Part shown: in pieces, positions 8,401 through 16,699 of the stretch | How positions within the stretch are numbered: the first letter of the stretch is position 1 | How the letters are laid out: each line of letters opens with the position of its first letter | Made by a program: the position numbers and the translations under genes | Notes under the pieces: model-generated | What the model was told of the DNA's origin: nothing | Seen by the model: the letters and a program-made list of their open reading frames with translations, nothing else | Database searches by the model: none | Assembly (NCBI RefSeq): GCF_002067135.1 | Contig: NZ_CP020105.1 | Location: 2,356,001-2,420,000, forward strand | Length of the DNA stretch: 64,000 nt | DNA from: Spirosoma rigui | Lineage (GTDB): Bacteria; Bacteroidota; Bacteroidia; Cytophagales; Spirosomataceae | Direction: 5' to 3'

Positions 8401-8619
8401 ACAATTCCTAAAACGGTACTGTCCCGCCTGGGACTCGGCAGCTGCCAGGTATACGTACAGGGACAGAACCTGCTGACGATTACCAAGTATACCGGGCTGA
8501 ACCCGGAGATCAGTATCTCGAACAACTCCAGCTCGGACCGCAACCGGAACCTTGGCTTCGACGGCGGCTACCTGCCTGTGTCACGCTCCCTGCTGGTTGG
8601 TCTGAACCTGGCATTCTAA
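5416..8619 (+). CDS. SusC/RagA-type TonB-dependent outer-membrane transporter (pair 1)
   Basis: A 1067-residue outer-membrane protein that, with its SusD partner, imports oligosaccharides or other large nutrients using TonB energy. The order is: Sec signal peptide (residues 1-26, LLIGPLVFGQ), a carboxypeptidase-D-regulatory-like domain (about 32-112; PIPGANVSVKGTTRGV), the LNEVVVTGY segment, a plug domain (about 125-235; GRVAGVTV, IRIRGFGTIGNNDPLYIIDG-type motif, YGSRAANGVIIITTKKGK) and a 22-strand barrel ending in phenylalanine, as outer-membrane barrels do. The susD gene follows 30 nt later. No ECF sigma or anti-sigma gene lies nearby, so control is likely by another route. The substrate cannot be read from the sequence. 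Confidence 0.95.
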   Translation: MRNIFCSTARLWLLMSLLLIGPLVFGQGTARTGKVTGQGEGSPIPGANVSVKGTTRGVTTNANGEYSIQADNGAVLVFSFIGYKAQEITVGNQTSINVTLAEDVSTLNEVVVTGYSAQSRRDITGAVATVNTKELLSIPATDVSQQLQGRVAGVTVTSDATPGGSATVRIRGFGTIGNNDPLYIIDGVPTQNLGTINPNDIETFQVLKDASASSIYGSRAANGVIIITTKKGKAGVSQITVNSYYGSQQWAQKGEVLNSEELGRYLYLADLGAGKTPSHGQYTYGANGQVTIPDYVFPSAGKEGTPGVNPSLYSLTPSNIYPITKSANTNWFDEVSQSAPIQNYQIGATGGSETGRYALTVNYFNQQGTVKYIGFDRYSIRANTEFNVKKRIRIGENLTVAYSSRKGGFNNNEEQNAVSGAYKHHPLLPVYDIAGNFAGSRGLNLGNNENPVATLYRQRDNRYNSLRVFGNAYAEVDLPAGFSARSSIGIDANGDRAKYLRRANPEYIEGNFNLELTDQNRYNYQWVWTNTLSYTKTLNTVHKFDAFVGTEAIRQYQEFFGAFRSGFFNDQLSIQSYLDLGNRSSSSNEGRIEQDYSLFSLFGKVNYAYGDKYLIQGILRQDKSSRFLSASNSALFPAVSAGWRISEESFFKNNVSFINDLKLRAGFGITGNQAIGDYNSYTTYRSDTFHNGYPIDGSTSTATIGFSPQRFGNPNAKWESTASTNLGLDLSLLASKLEINFDVWSRKTTDMLFTTPFTFTAGDADIPSYNVGSMQNRGIDLAISYRNQAGALRYSITGNVATYRNKVLKLDESENTRYFGYSSRVPGGGVTLTQAGLPISSFFGYKVLGIFQSDEEAKAWPQFGTSAYNKAGKFKFADVNGDGVITDADRTVIGNPHPDFTYGLNINLGYKAFDLTVFGSGSQGNDIFNYTRYFTDFNTFQGNRSRRALYEAWSPTNKGGTSPIPDANDQTSSLPSTYFIENGSYFRLKNVQLGYTIPKTVLSRLGLGSCQVYVQGQNLLTITKYTGLNPEISISNNSSSDRNRNLGFDGGYLPVSRSLLVGLNLAF

Positions 8620-8649
8620 ATAAACTCATTAAAACAACTCGCATAGATT

Positions 8650-10443
8650 ATGCAACTGTTTCATAAAAAAATCGCGGTGTCGGCGCTAGCCCTTAGTGGC
8701 CTGCTGATGCTGGATGCGTGCAGCAACGACTTCCTGACCCGGCCCCCGCAGGGGCAGTATAGCCCCAATTCGCTGGCGAACGGCCAGGGTATCGAGGGCA
8801 TACTGATCGGGGCCTACGGTATGCTCGACGGGCAGGGGATCGACGGTCAGAATGCTTGGGAGAATGAAGTGCAGAACTGGGTGTTTGGCGGAATCACCTC
8901 CGACGACGCCTACAAAGGCACCGACTCGGGCGACCAGCCGGAACAGTCGTTCCTGGAACGGTATGATTTCCAGCCTACCAATGGCCACATCCGCAACAAG
9001 TGGCGTGGCTTGTATGAGGGGGTAGCCCGCACCAACAACGTGCTCGATAACCTGGCTAGTGCCAAGGATATATCCGACACGCGCCGGAAGCAGATTGAGG
9101 CCGAAGCCCGGTTCCTGCGGGGGTACTACCATTTTGAAGCCCGCAAGATTTTCCGCTACGTACCCTATATCGACGAGAAAATCTACGACGTAGCTGATCC
9201 AAACTCGACTAAAATTCCGAACGACAAAGAGATCTGGCCCAATATCGAAGCCGATTTTCAGGCGGCAGCCGCTGGCCTCCCCGAGACGCAGGCCCAACCG
9301 GGTCGCCCAACGAAATGGGCTGCACTGGCACACCTGGGTAAAACGTACATGTTCCAGGGGTTTGACATCGCAACCGGTGCGCCCAACGCGGCCAAATTAC
9401 AAGCCGCCAAAGCCGTATTTGACCAGATTGTCAACAGCGGTAAGTTTACCCTGATGAGCAACTTCTCGCAGAATTTTGATTCGGATACGCGAAACAATGC
9501 CGAGTCGATCTTCGAGGTGCAATATGCCAAGTCGGCTTCTGATGACGGTGCGGCAACGGCGGGTATGGGTCTGGCTCACCCTTACGCATCGCCCTGGGGA
9601 TGCTGCGGCTTTTACCAGCCGTCGCAAAACTTGGTTAACGCCTATAAGACCGATGCTACGGGTCTGCCGCTGCTTGATACGTTCAACGATAGCGACGTGA
9701 AAAATGACCAGGGCGTTGCGCTGGATGCGCCGTTCACGCCGTATACCGGACCGCTGGACCCTCGTCTGGACTGGACGGTTGGTCGCCGGGGAATCCTCTA
9801 CAAGGATTTCAAAATCCACAACAGCGACTTTATCCGGGATCAGACCTACGCCGGGCCATACTCGCCCAAGAAGCACGTTGCTTCCAAGAAAAATACGCTT
9901 TTGGGCGTTGGCTGGCAGAACCTGACGGCCAACAACTACCGACTGATCCGCTACGCCCACGTACTGCTGTGGCTGGCCGAAGCCGAGATAGAAGTAGGAA
10001 GCCTGAGCCGGGCCCGTGAACTGGTTAACCTGGTTCGGAAGCGGGCCGCTAATCCAGCCGACTTCGTTCGGAAGGCGCTTCCCGGCGATACCCGCGATGC
10101 GTATACGGAACTGGCTGAACCAGCGGCCAACTACGTCATTGCTGAATACGGAGCTGCTTCGCCCGTTTTTGCTACCAAAGAGTCGGCCCGGAAGGCGGTT
10201 CGGTTTGAAACCCGTCTGGAGTTTGCGATGGAAGGGCACCGCTTCTTCGATCTGGTTCGCTGGGGTATTGCCGACCAGACGCTCAATGCCTACCTAACCA
10301 AAGAGGGCGAAAAACGTACGTATCTGAAAGCCGGCCGCTTCACGAAAGGAAAGAACGAATATTTCCCGGTGCCCCAGCAGGCCATTGATAACGCCTTTAA
10401 AAACGGCGCCCCAACGCTGATTCAGAATCCGGCTTATAAGTAG
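8650..10443 (+). CDS. SusD/RagB-type surface lipoprotein (pair 1)
   Basis: A 597-residue nutrient-binding lipoprotein that caps the SusC barrel. A lipoprotein signal is clear (LSGLLMLDAC, cysteine near residue 24, followed by SND). The N-terminal tetratricopeptide-like helices (EAEARFLRGYYHFEARKIF) and the C-terminal RFETRLEFAMEGHRFFDLVRWG motif are standard for the family. A CCGFYQPSQNLVNA segment near the middle is shared almost exactly with the second SusD at 14142, showing that the two pairs are paralogues. The gene is co-transcribed with the upstream susC gene and ends in a strong intrinsic terminator. Confidence 0.95.
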   Translation: MQLFHKKIAVSALALSGLLMLDACSNDFLTRPPQGQYSPNSLANGQGIEGILIGAYGMLDGQGIDGQNAWENEVQNWVFGGITSDDAYKGTDSGDQPEQSFLERYDFQPTNGHIRNKWRGLYEGVARTNNVLDNLASAKDISDTRRKQIEAEARFLRGYYHFEARKIFRYVPYIDEKIYDVADPNSTKIPNDKEIWPNIEADFQAAAAGLPETQAQPGRPTKWAALAHLGKTYMFQGFDIATGAPNAAKLQAAKAVFDQIVNSGKFTLMSNFSQNFDSDTRNNAESIFEVQYAKSASDDGAATAGMGLAHPYASPWGCCGFYQPSQNLVNAYKTDATGLPLLDTFNDSDVKNDQGVALDAPFTPYTGPLDPRLDWTVGRRGILYKDFKIHNSDFIRDQTYAGPYSPKKHVASKKNTLLGVGWQNLTANNYRLIRYAHVLLWLAEAEIEVGSLSRARELVNLVRKRAANPADFVRKALPGDTRDAYTELAEPAANYVIAEYGAASPVFATKESARKAVRFETRLEFAMEGHRFFDLVRWGIADQTLNAYLTKEGEKRTYLKAGRFTKGKNEYFPVPQQAIDNAFKNGAPTLIQNPAYK

Positions 10444-10475
10444 TTTTGCTAGCTGGCTGACCAGCTTGTTTTGGA

Positions 10476-10508
10476 AGCCCTCTCCGCCCGGAGAGGGCTT
10501 TTTTTTTG
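10476..10508 (+). terminator. Intrinsic terminator after SusCD pair 1
   Basis: Stem AGCCCTCTCC / GGAGAGGGCT with a 4-nt loop followed by nine T residues, 32 nt past the SusD stop codon. Confidence 0.9.
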
Positions 10509-10719
10509 GTTGCAAACCCGGACTTGTCAGCTTTGATCTGAATCGACCGAGTTTCGGAAAATCAGTATAGAGAAATAGGACTATACGATCGTTTTTATTC
10601 ACTTTATCTAGTAAGGTTTTTGCAAACTTATTGTACTATTTAGGAATAAAGTATAAGTTGGTTTAGGTGATTTAGTGTACTTAAGTATTTATACATTAAC
10701 CATTTAAACCGCTTACTCA

Positions 10720-13700
10720 ATGAAAAACTTCTTAGAAGTTAACGTTGCTGTCTGGCTTTGCCTGGGTATTGCTGTAAGTAGCTTACAGGCATTCGGACAG
10801 ACTACACCAACCGGCCAGCCGGGCAGCACCACTCCCGGGCAACCTGCTCCTGGTCAGCCCCCGGCATCGGCGGTGCCCTCGCCAGCCAGCACAGCCGCCG
10901 ATGCCTCGCAGCCGGGGCAGGGCGGCAACCGGACGGGGAAAGTAACGGACCGCACAACGGGTACCGGTTTGCCGGGGGTGAATGTCTCGATCAAGGGAAC
11001 AACCCGTGGGGTATCGACGGATGCTGACGGGAACTTCCGTATCCAGGCCGACAACAACGCAACCCTGGTGTTTTCATTCATTGGCTACCAGCCGCAGGAG
11101 ATTACGGCCGGTGGACAAACGACCATCAACGTAACCTTGTCCGAGGACGTATCAACGCTGAACGAGGTAGTAGTAACGGGCTATGCCTCGCAGCAGAAAA
11201 AAGATCTGACCAGCGCCGTTGCCGTTGTCAATCCCAAAGAACTGTTGTCTGTACCGGCCGCCAACTTCGGCCAGCAACTGCAGGGTCGGGTGGCGGGTGT
11301 AACGGTCAACCAGGACAACTCGCCGGGTGGCGGTACGTCGATCCGGATTCGGGGCTACGGAACCCTGGGCAACAACGACCCGCTCTACATCATCGATGGC
11401 GTCCCAACGCAGGAGAATCTGAATAACCTAAACCAGAACGACATTGAGAGTATCCAGATTTTGAAAGATGCAACGTCGGCATCGGTCTATGGGTCGCGGG
11501 CGTCCAACGGGGTTGTTATCATCACCACCAAGAAAGGAAAAACCGGGGAGCCGAAACTGTCTTTCGACGCTTACTACGGTTCCCAGACGCCCCGCAAATT
11601 CTTCGACGTACTCAATACGCAGCAGTACGGCGATTACCTCTGGCAGAGTAAAAAGAACGCGGGTGTTGTGAACCCGGCCAACGGTAATCCGTCGCAGGCG
11701 CAGTACGGTAACGGACCAACGCCGGTCATACCCGATTATATCGTGCCGGACGGTGCCATGGCCGGTGACCCGCGGGCCAACCCCAGTAACTACAGCATTG
11801 CCCGGTTTACGGACCCGAATTTCGGCAAAACGGTATTCCAGATCACGCCCGCCAATAAAGAGGGGACCGACTGGCAGCGGGAGATCATCAAAGCAGCTCC
11901 CATCCAGAATTATAATCTGGGCGTAACGGGCGGGAGCAATACGGGTCGTTACGCGTTCTCGCTGGGATATTACGACCAGAAATCGCTGATTGAGTACAAC
12001 AGCTTCAACAAGTACAGCCTGCGGGCTAATACCGAGTTTACGATCAGGAAACGCTTCCGCATCGGCGAAAACATACAGCTGTTGCTGAGTCAGCGGAAGG
12101 GGGCCTTCCGGAATGAAGATACGGAAGGCAACGCCATCTTCATGGCGCTGCGCATGCAGCCTATCGTGCCCGTATACGACATCGCCGGCAACTTTGCCGG
12201 AACGCTGGGCAGCAACCTGGGCAACGCGAAAAACCCGGTAGCCGCCCTGTACCGCGGTAAAGACAATGGGTACCGCGACTACCGGGTGTTTGGCAATACC
12301 TACGCCGAGCTCGACATTATCGATGGCTTGACGGCCCGGACCAGCTTTGGTCTGGATGCTACCGTGGCGCGGGGGTCCTACGCCGGTTTTCCCGAGCCGG
12401 AAGCGTCGGAGCCGGGCCGGACCTACAACCTGTCGCAGGACTTTCAGTACCGGTACTCCTGGACGTGGACCAACACGCTGACCTACAAACGGGTGATCAA
12501 CAAAGATCACAGCCTCAATGCCTACGTGGGGGTCGAAGCAATTAAGTCGTTCGGGGAGTTGCAAAGCGGTTACCGCAACAACTACTACAGTGGCGACCCG
12601 TCGCTGCGTTACCTCACGACGGGCGATCCGCAGACGCAGCAGAACAACGGGTATGCTTTCCAGGATTTTACCCTGTTCTCCTACTTTGGTCAGGTTGGTT
12701 ATTCGTTCAAGGATAAGTACATCTTTCAGGCAACCCTGCGGCAGGATGCGTCGTCGCGCTTTCAGGCCGCCAGCCAGAGCGCCGTTTTCCCCGCCGTATC
12801 GGGCGGGTGGCGGATTTCGGAGGAGCCCTTCATGCGGGGTATCAAAATCTTCAGCGATCTGAAACTGCGGGCGGGCTGGGGCCAGACTGGCAACCAGAAT
12901 ATTGGCGATTACAACGCCTACACGACCTACACTTCGGATCTTTACCAGGCGGGCTACAGCCTGAATGGTAATCCCAATGGCTACAACCAGGGTTTCGCCA
13001 TTCAGCGGTTTGGTAATCCCAACGCCAAGTGGGAGACCAATACGTCGACCAACTTCGGGCTGGATGTGGGTTTGTTCAACGGGGCGCTGGAGCTGAACGT
13101 TGATGTCTGGAATCGAAAAACGACCGACCTGCTCTACACCCGCGCCCGGCCTTTTACGGGTGGACAGGGCGATTTGCCCGCCGAGAACGTAGCATCGCTG
13201 CAAAATCGCGGGATCGACCTGCAATTGAGCTACCAGGGCACAACGCTGGGTAACCAGCTCCGCTACTCGGTGAGTGGTAACATCTCGACGTATCGCAACA
13301 AGGTACTTCAACTGGACCCAACCTCGCCCGACCAGCCACTGCTTGGCTTTGGTACCCGCCTGCCGCCCATCACGCGTTCGGTTGTGGGGCAGCCCATCTC
13401 ACTGTTCTACGGCTACGTCATCGACGGTATTTTTCAGACGGCTGAGGAAGCGGCTGCGGCCCCCCAGCTGGCCGGTTATACCGATGCGCCCGTGTACATC
13501 AACGGTCAGGCGGTGAAAGGAGTCGGGAAGTTCAAGTACCGCGACGTCAACAACGACGGCCGGATCGACGCCAATGACCAGACGTTCATTGGTAATCCGC
13601 ACCCGGATTTCACCTACGGCCTGAACCTTAACCTGGGTTACAAAGCGTTCGACCTGACGCTGTTCGGGCAGGGCGTATCGGGAAATGACATCTTCAACTA

Positions 13701-14112
13701 TACCCGTTACTGGACCGACTTCAACACCTTTCAGGGGAACCGCAGCATTCGGGTACTGAACGATTCCTGGACACCCACAAACCCCACTGCTCAGTTGCCC
13801 ATCCTGGATGAGAATGACGCTCTGAGTTCACAGGCATCGACCTATTTTGTGGAAAAAGGGTCGTATTTCCGGCTCAAAAACGTGCAGCTTACCTACACCC
13901 TGCCGGCTCCGCTCACAAAACGCATTGGCCTGGGAACGGCGCGGGTATACGTCCAGTCGACCAACCTCGTCACCATCACCAAATACACGGGACTCGACCC
14001 GGAGGTGAACACCCGTGGCTACGGATCAGGGCAGGACTCGCAACTTGGCGTGGATGAAGGACGGTACCCGGCTCCGCGCAATTTCATCGTTGGTATCAAC
14101 CTCGGTTTCTAA
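10720..14112 (+). CDS. SusC/RagA-type TonB-dependent outer-membrane transporter (pair 2)
   Basis: A 1130-residue paralogue of the SusC gene at 5416, with the same order: signal peptide (residues 1-26, ending LQAFGQ), carboxypeptidase-D-regulatory-like domain (GLPGVNVSIKGTTRGV), LNEVVVTGYAS, plug (IRIRGYGTLGNNDPLYIIDG-type motif; YGSRASNGVVIITTKKGK) and a barrel ending in GINLGF. It differs by about 45 extra residues just after the signal peptide, rich in proline, glycine, threonine and glutamine (TTPGQPAPGQPPASAVPSP), which look like a flexible linker. The upstream gap of about 210 nt after the terminator holds an AT-rich stretch and probably a separate promoter. The substrate is unknown. Confidence 0.95.
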   Translation: MKNFLEVNVAVWLCLGIAVSSLQAFGQTTPTGQPGSTTPGQPAPGQPPASAVPSPASTAADASQPGQGGNRTGKVTDRTTGTGLPGVNVSIKGTTRGVSTDADGNFRIQADNNATLVFSFIGYQPQEITAGGQTTINVTLSEDVSTLNEVVVTGYASQQKKDLTSAVAVVNPKELLSVPAANFGQQLQGRVAGVTVNQDNSPGGGTSIRIRGYGTLGNNDPLYIIDGVPTQENLNNLNQNDIESIQILKDATSASVYGSRASNGVVIITTKKGKTGEPKLSFDAYYGSQTPRKFFDVLNTQQYGDYLWQSKKNAGVVNPANGNPSQAQYGNGPTPVIPDYIVPDGAMAGDPRANPSNYSIARFTDPNFGKTVFQITPANKEGTDWQREIIKAAPIQNYNLGVTGGSNTGRYAFSLGYYDQKSLIEYNSFNKYSLRANTEFTIRKRFRIGENIQLLLSQRKGAFRNEDTEGNAIFMALRMQPIVPVYDIAGNFAGTLGSNLGNAKNPVAALYRGKDNGYRDYRVFGNTYAELDIIDGLTARTSFGLDATVARGSYAGFPEPEASEPGRTYNLSQDFQYRYSWTWTNTLTYKRVINKDHSLNAYVGVEAIKSFGELQSGYRNNYYSGDPSLRYLTTGDPQTQQNNGYAFQDFTLFSYFGQVGYSFKDKYIFQATLRQDASSRFQAASQSAVFPAVSGGWRISEEPFMRGIKIFSDLKLRAGWGQTGNQNIGDYNAYTTYTSDLYQAGYSLNGNPNGYNQGFAIQRFGNPNAKWETNTSTNFGLDVGLFNGALELNVDVWNRKTTDLLYTRARPFTGGQGDLPAENVASLQNRGIDLQLSYQGTTLGNQLRYSVSGNISTYRNKVLQLDPTSPDQPLLGFGTRLPPITRSVVGQPISLFYGYVIDGIFQTAEEAAAAPQLAGYTDAPVYINGQAVKGVGKFKYRDVNNDGRIDANDQTFIGNPHPDFTYGLNLNLGYKAFDLTLFGQGVSGNDIFNYTRYWTDFNTFQGNRSIRVLNDSWTPTNPTAQLPILDENDALSSQASTYFVEKGSYFRLKNVQLTYTLPAPLTKRIGLGTARVYVQSTNLVTITKYTGLDPEVNTRGYGSGQDSQLGVDEGRYPAPRNFIVGINLGF

Positions 14113-14141
14113 GCTCCACCTACTGACGGATACAGGTATTT

Positions 14142-15893
14142 ATGAAAAAGTTACTTATTGCAACAACCATTACACTGACGGCTTCGGGCTTCCTGAGCGG
14201 CTGTAGTGATCAGTTTTTAGTGCGGGTGCCCCTGGGTACCTATAACCCGGCGGCTACCCAGAATGCCCAGGGGGTTGAATCCCTGCTGACGGGTGCTTAC
14301 GGGCAACTGGATGGCATACCCGTGCCGGGCAGCGAATGGCAGGGGGCCGTATCGAACTGGGTATTTGGTGGTATCACGTCCGACGATGCCTACAAAGGTA
14401 CCGACGCGGGCGATCAGCCGGAGCAAACAGCTTTGGAGCGGTACGTGTGGGTGACAACGAATCAGCACGTTCGGGGCAAATGGGGCGCTCTTTACAACGG
14501 GGTGGCCCGCGCCAATAGCGTACTGCAGGCGTTGGCACAAGCCCCCGACGTGCCCGCAGCCCGTCGGTCGCAGATTGCGGCAGAAGCCCGGCTGCTCCGC
14601 GGTTTCTTTCACCTGGAAGCGAAGAAGATGTGGAACAACATTCCGTATATCGATGACAAGACCTACAACGCCCAGGATGGGAACAGCACGAAAGTGCCGA
14701 ATACCGACAATGCCTGGCCGAAGATCGAAGCTGATTTTCAGGCGGCTATCGACTCCTTACCCGAGCAGTTTTCGGGTGAGCCGGGGCGGGCTACCAAATG
14801 GTCGGCCATTGGTATGTTAGCCAAAGCGAAGATGTTTCAGGCTTTCGATCCCTACACCGGCGCTCCCAATACGGCCGCTCTCCAGGCGGCCAAAGTGCTG
14901 CTCGACCGGATCATTGCCAGTGGCCGGTTTTCGCTGGTCGATCAGTACGGTTACAACTTCTCGGCGGCTCCGGCCAACCGCAATAACCGGGAATCTATTT
15001 TTGAGGTGCAGTACTCGGTGACGGCTGCGGCCGATGGCGGAGGTGGCGCGGGCGACGACCTGGCCTGGCCCTACAACTCCGGGCCGGGCGGGTGCTGTGG
15101 CTTCTACCAGCCGTCGCAGAACCTGGTCAACGCCTTCAAGACCAATGCCAACGGCCTGCCGCTCATTACTACGTTCAACGAGGTAGACGTAACCAACGAT
15201 GAGGGCATTGCGTCCAACCAGCCTTTCACGCCTTATCCGGGTACGCTCGATCCGCGGCTGGATCATACCGTTGGCCGGCGGGGTATTCCCTACAAGGATT
15301 GGGGTATCCACGCGGGTAAAGACTGGATTCGGGATCAGGCGTACGCCGGGCCTTACTCGCCCATCAAGCACATCCCGGAAAAAGCCTACTCCGGAACGTC
15401 GGCGGGCAACATCAAGCGCAGCGGCAACAACTACCGCTACCTGCGCTACGACCACGTGTTGCTTTGGGCTGCGGAGGTAGAAACGGAAATCGGGAGTCTG
15501 GAGAAAGCCCGCGACTACGTGAACCAGGTTCGGAAACGGGCCGCTAACCCGGCGGGATTTGTCAAGACGAGCGATGGCAAGGCCGCTGCCAACTACGTGA
15601 TCGGCCTGTATACCGCCCCCTGGACCGATAAAGCCACGGCCCGTAGCGCGGTGCGGTTTGAGGAGCGGCTGGAGTTTGGCATGGAGGGTACGCGTTTCTT
15701 CGATCTGGTTCGCTGGGGCATTGCCGAGCCGACGCTCAATACGTATCTCGCCAAAGAACGCTTGAAGCGTACGTTCCTGAACGGGGCTCAGTTCAAGAAA
15801 AACCAGAACGAGTATTACCCGATTCCGCAGCAGGAAATTATCAACAGCACGGCCAACGGGCAGTTTACCCTGACCCAGAATCCAGGTTACTAA
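14142..15893 (+). CDS. SusD/RagB-type surface lipoprotein (pair 2)
   Basis: A 583-residue lipoprotein partner of the preceding SusC, starting 29 nt after it. Lipobox FLSGC near residue 21. Family motifs include IAAEARLLRGFFHLEAKKMW and the C-terminal RFEERLEFGMEGTRFFDLVRWG. It shares long stretches with the first SusD (SNWVFGGITSDDAYKGTD, CCGFYQPSQNLVNAFKT), pointing to duplication of a whole SusCD pair followed by moderate divergence. A long stem-loop follows the stop codon. Confidence 0.95.
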   Translation: MKKLLIATTITLTASGFLSGCSDQFLVRVPLGTYNPAATQNAQGVESLLTGAYGQLDGIPVPGSEWQGAVSNWVFGGITSDDAYKGTDAGDQPEQTALERYVWVTTNQHVRGKWGALYNGVARANSVLQALAQAPDVPAARRSQIAAEARLLRGFFHLEAKKMWNNIPYIDDKTYNAQDGNSTKVPNTDNAWPKIEADFQAAIDSLPEQFSGEPGRATKWSAIGMLAKAKMFQAFDPYTGAPNTAALQAAKVLLDRIIASGRFSLVDQYGYNFSAAPANRNNRESIFEVQYSVTAAADGGGGAGDDLAWPYNSGPGGCCGFYQPSQNLVNAFKTNANGLPLITTFNEVDVTNDEGIASNQPFTPYPGTLDPRLDHTVGRRGIPYKDWGIHAGKDWIRDQAYAGPYSPIKHIPEKAYSGTSAGNIKRSGNNYRYLRYDHVLLWAAEVETEIGSLEKARDYVNQVRKRAANPAGFVKTSDGKAAANYVIGLYTAPWTDKATARSAVRFEERLEFGMEGTRFFDLVRWGIAEPTLNTYLAKERLKRTFLNGAQFKKNQNEYYPIPQQEIINSTANGQFTLTQNPGY

Positions 15894-15908
15894 AGCAGGA
15901 ATGGCTTG

Positions 15909-15985
15909 TGCGCGGGGTGTTCATCATTGGAATATTCGGTCGGCCGGGGGACTGAAATCACTTCCAATGATGGACATCCCGCGTA
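15909..15985 (+). other. Long stem-loop downstream of SusCD pair 2
   Basis: Arms 15909-15932 and 15962-15985 pair over 24 positions, three of them G-U wobbles and the rest Watson-Crick. A second 6-bp stem (TCGGTC 15936-15941 with GACTGA 15950-15955) sits in the loop. No T-run follows, so it is not a standard terminator; an mRNA 3' stabiliser or processing element is possible. Confidence 0.7.
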
Positions 15986-16046
15986 CTATTCAAAAACAAC
16001 CCTCTTCCTTTTTGGGTTATAGTTCGTAAAAAAACCACTTAACGGC

Positions 16047-16523
16047 ATGGCTACTACATCACCATTCGATCCAGATAAAGTAGATCCTGAGTTTTATTCA
16101 CAGGACCCCAACCAACACGGCGATTCAGACTACGGTCGTGAGTCGGAAGGCGTTGGTACCAATGCATACAAAGATTCAACGTCGGGCATGGACATGGAAG
16201 CCGGTAACCGGGACGCGACAGCCGATAGCCGCGAGGTCAATAAAAATGTGGGAAAACCCGACCTGCCCGTTGGCGAGCAGTACGGTACTACCCAGGCGTG
16301 GGACGTTGACGCCGATTCGGTCAACGACTCGGGCGAACCCAAAGGACACATGATGAGCGACCAGGCCGCCAAAAAGCTGGACGAGGTAGCCGAAAACCCA
16401 TCAGATGATGCTCTTTTTCACCGGGGCGACGCCACTTACCTTGAGGATGGCGACAACCCGAACGAAGGGTACGATCCGCACAACAAAGGGTATGACGGGA
16501 AAAACAAAGTTGATTCTCAATAG
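16047..16523 (+). CDS. Acidic, disordered hypothetical protein
   Basis: A 158-residue protein with no signal peptide, membrane segment or recognisable domain. It is rich in Asp, Glu, Asn, Gly and Ser and nearly free of hydrophobic clusters (for example DPNQHGDSDYGRESEG and EDGDNPNEGYDPHNKGYDGK), so it is probably intrinsically disordered. Composition resembles stress-related hydrophilins, but no family can be named. Codon use looks like that of the neighbours and a clean intrinsic terminator follows, which supports a real monocistronic gene. Confidence 0.75.
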   Translation: MATTSPFDPDKVDPEFYSQDPNQHGDSDYGRESEGVGTNAYKDSTSGMDMEAGNRDATADSREVNKNVGKPDLPVGEQYGTTQAWDVDADSVNDSGEPKGHMMSDQAAKKLDEVAENPSDDALFHRGDATYLEDGDNPNEGYDPHNKGYDGKNKVDSQ

Positions 16524-16559
16524 TGAAATAACGAGTGTAGAGTAATAATGGAGCAATGG

Positions 16560-16593
16560 AGCGGCCGGACCTTAGGGACCGGTCGCTTTTTTT
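16560..16593 (+). terminator. Intrinsic terminator after the acidic protein gene
   Basis: Stem AGCGGCCGG / CCGGTCGCT with one G-U pair, followed by seven T residues. Confidence 0.85.
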
Positions 16594-16699
16594 ATGGGTA
16601 GCAGAGAGGGCGAGTCCGTCTTTGTTTCGTAAACTTGTCCGGCGGTATAGCCCGCTTTGTTGACCCCATTGTTCACGAACCGCTCTACGTTTCTTTACT

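Noticed and set aside
11428-13311. A 627-codon minus-strand frame opposite the second SusC
   Set aside because: Its length is a by-product of SusC codon bias; the plus-strand gene is clear.
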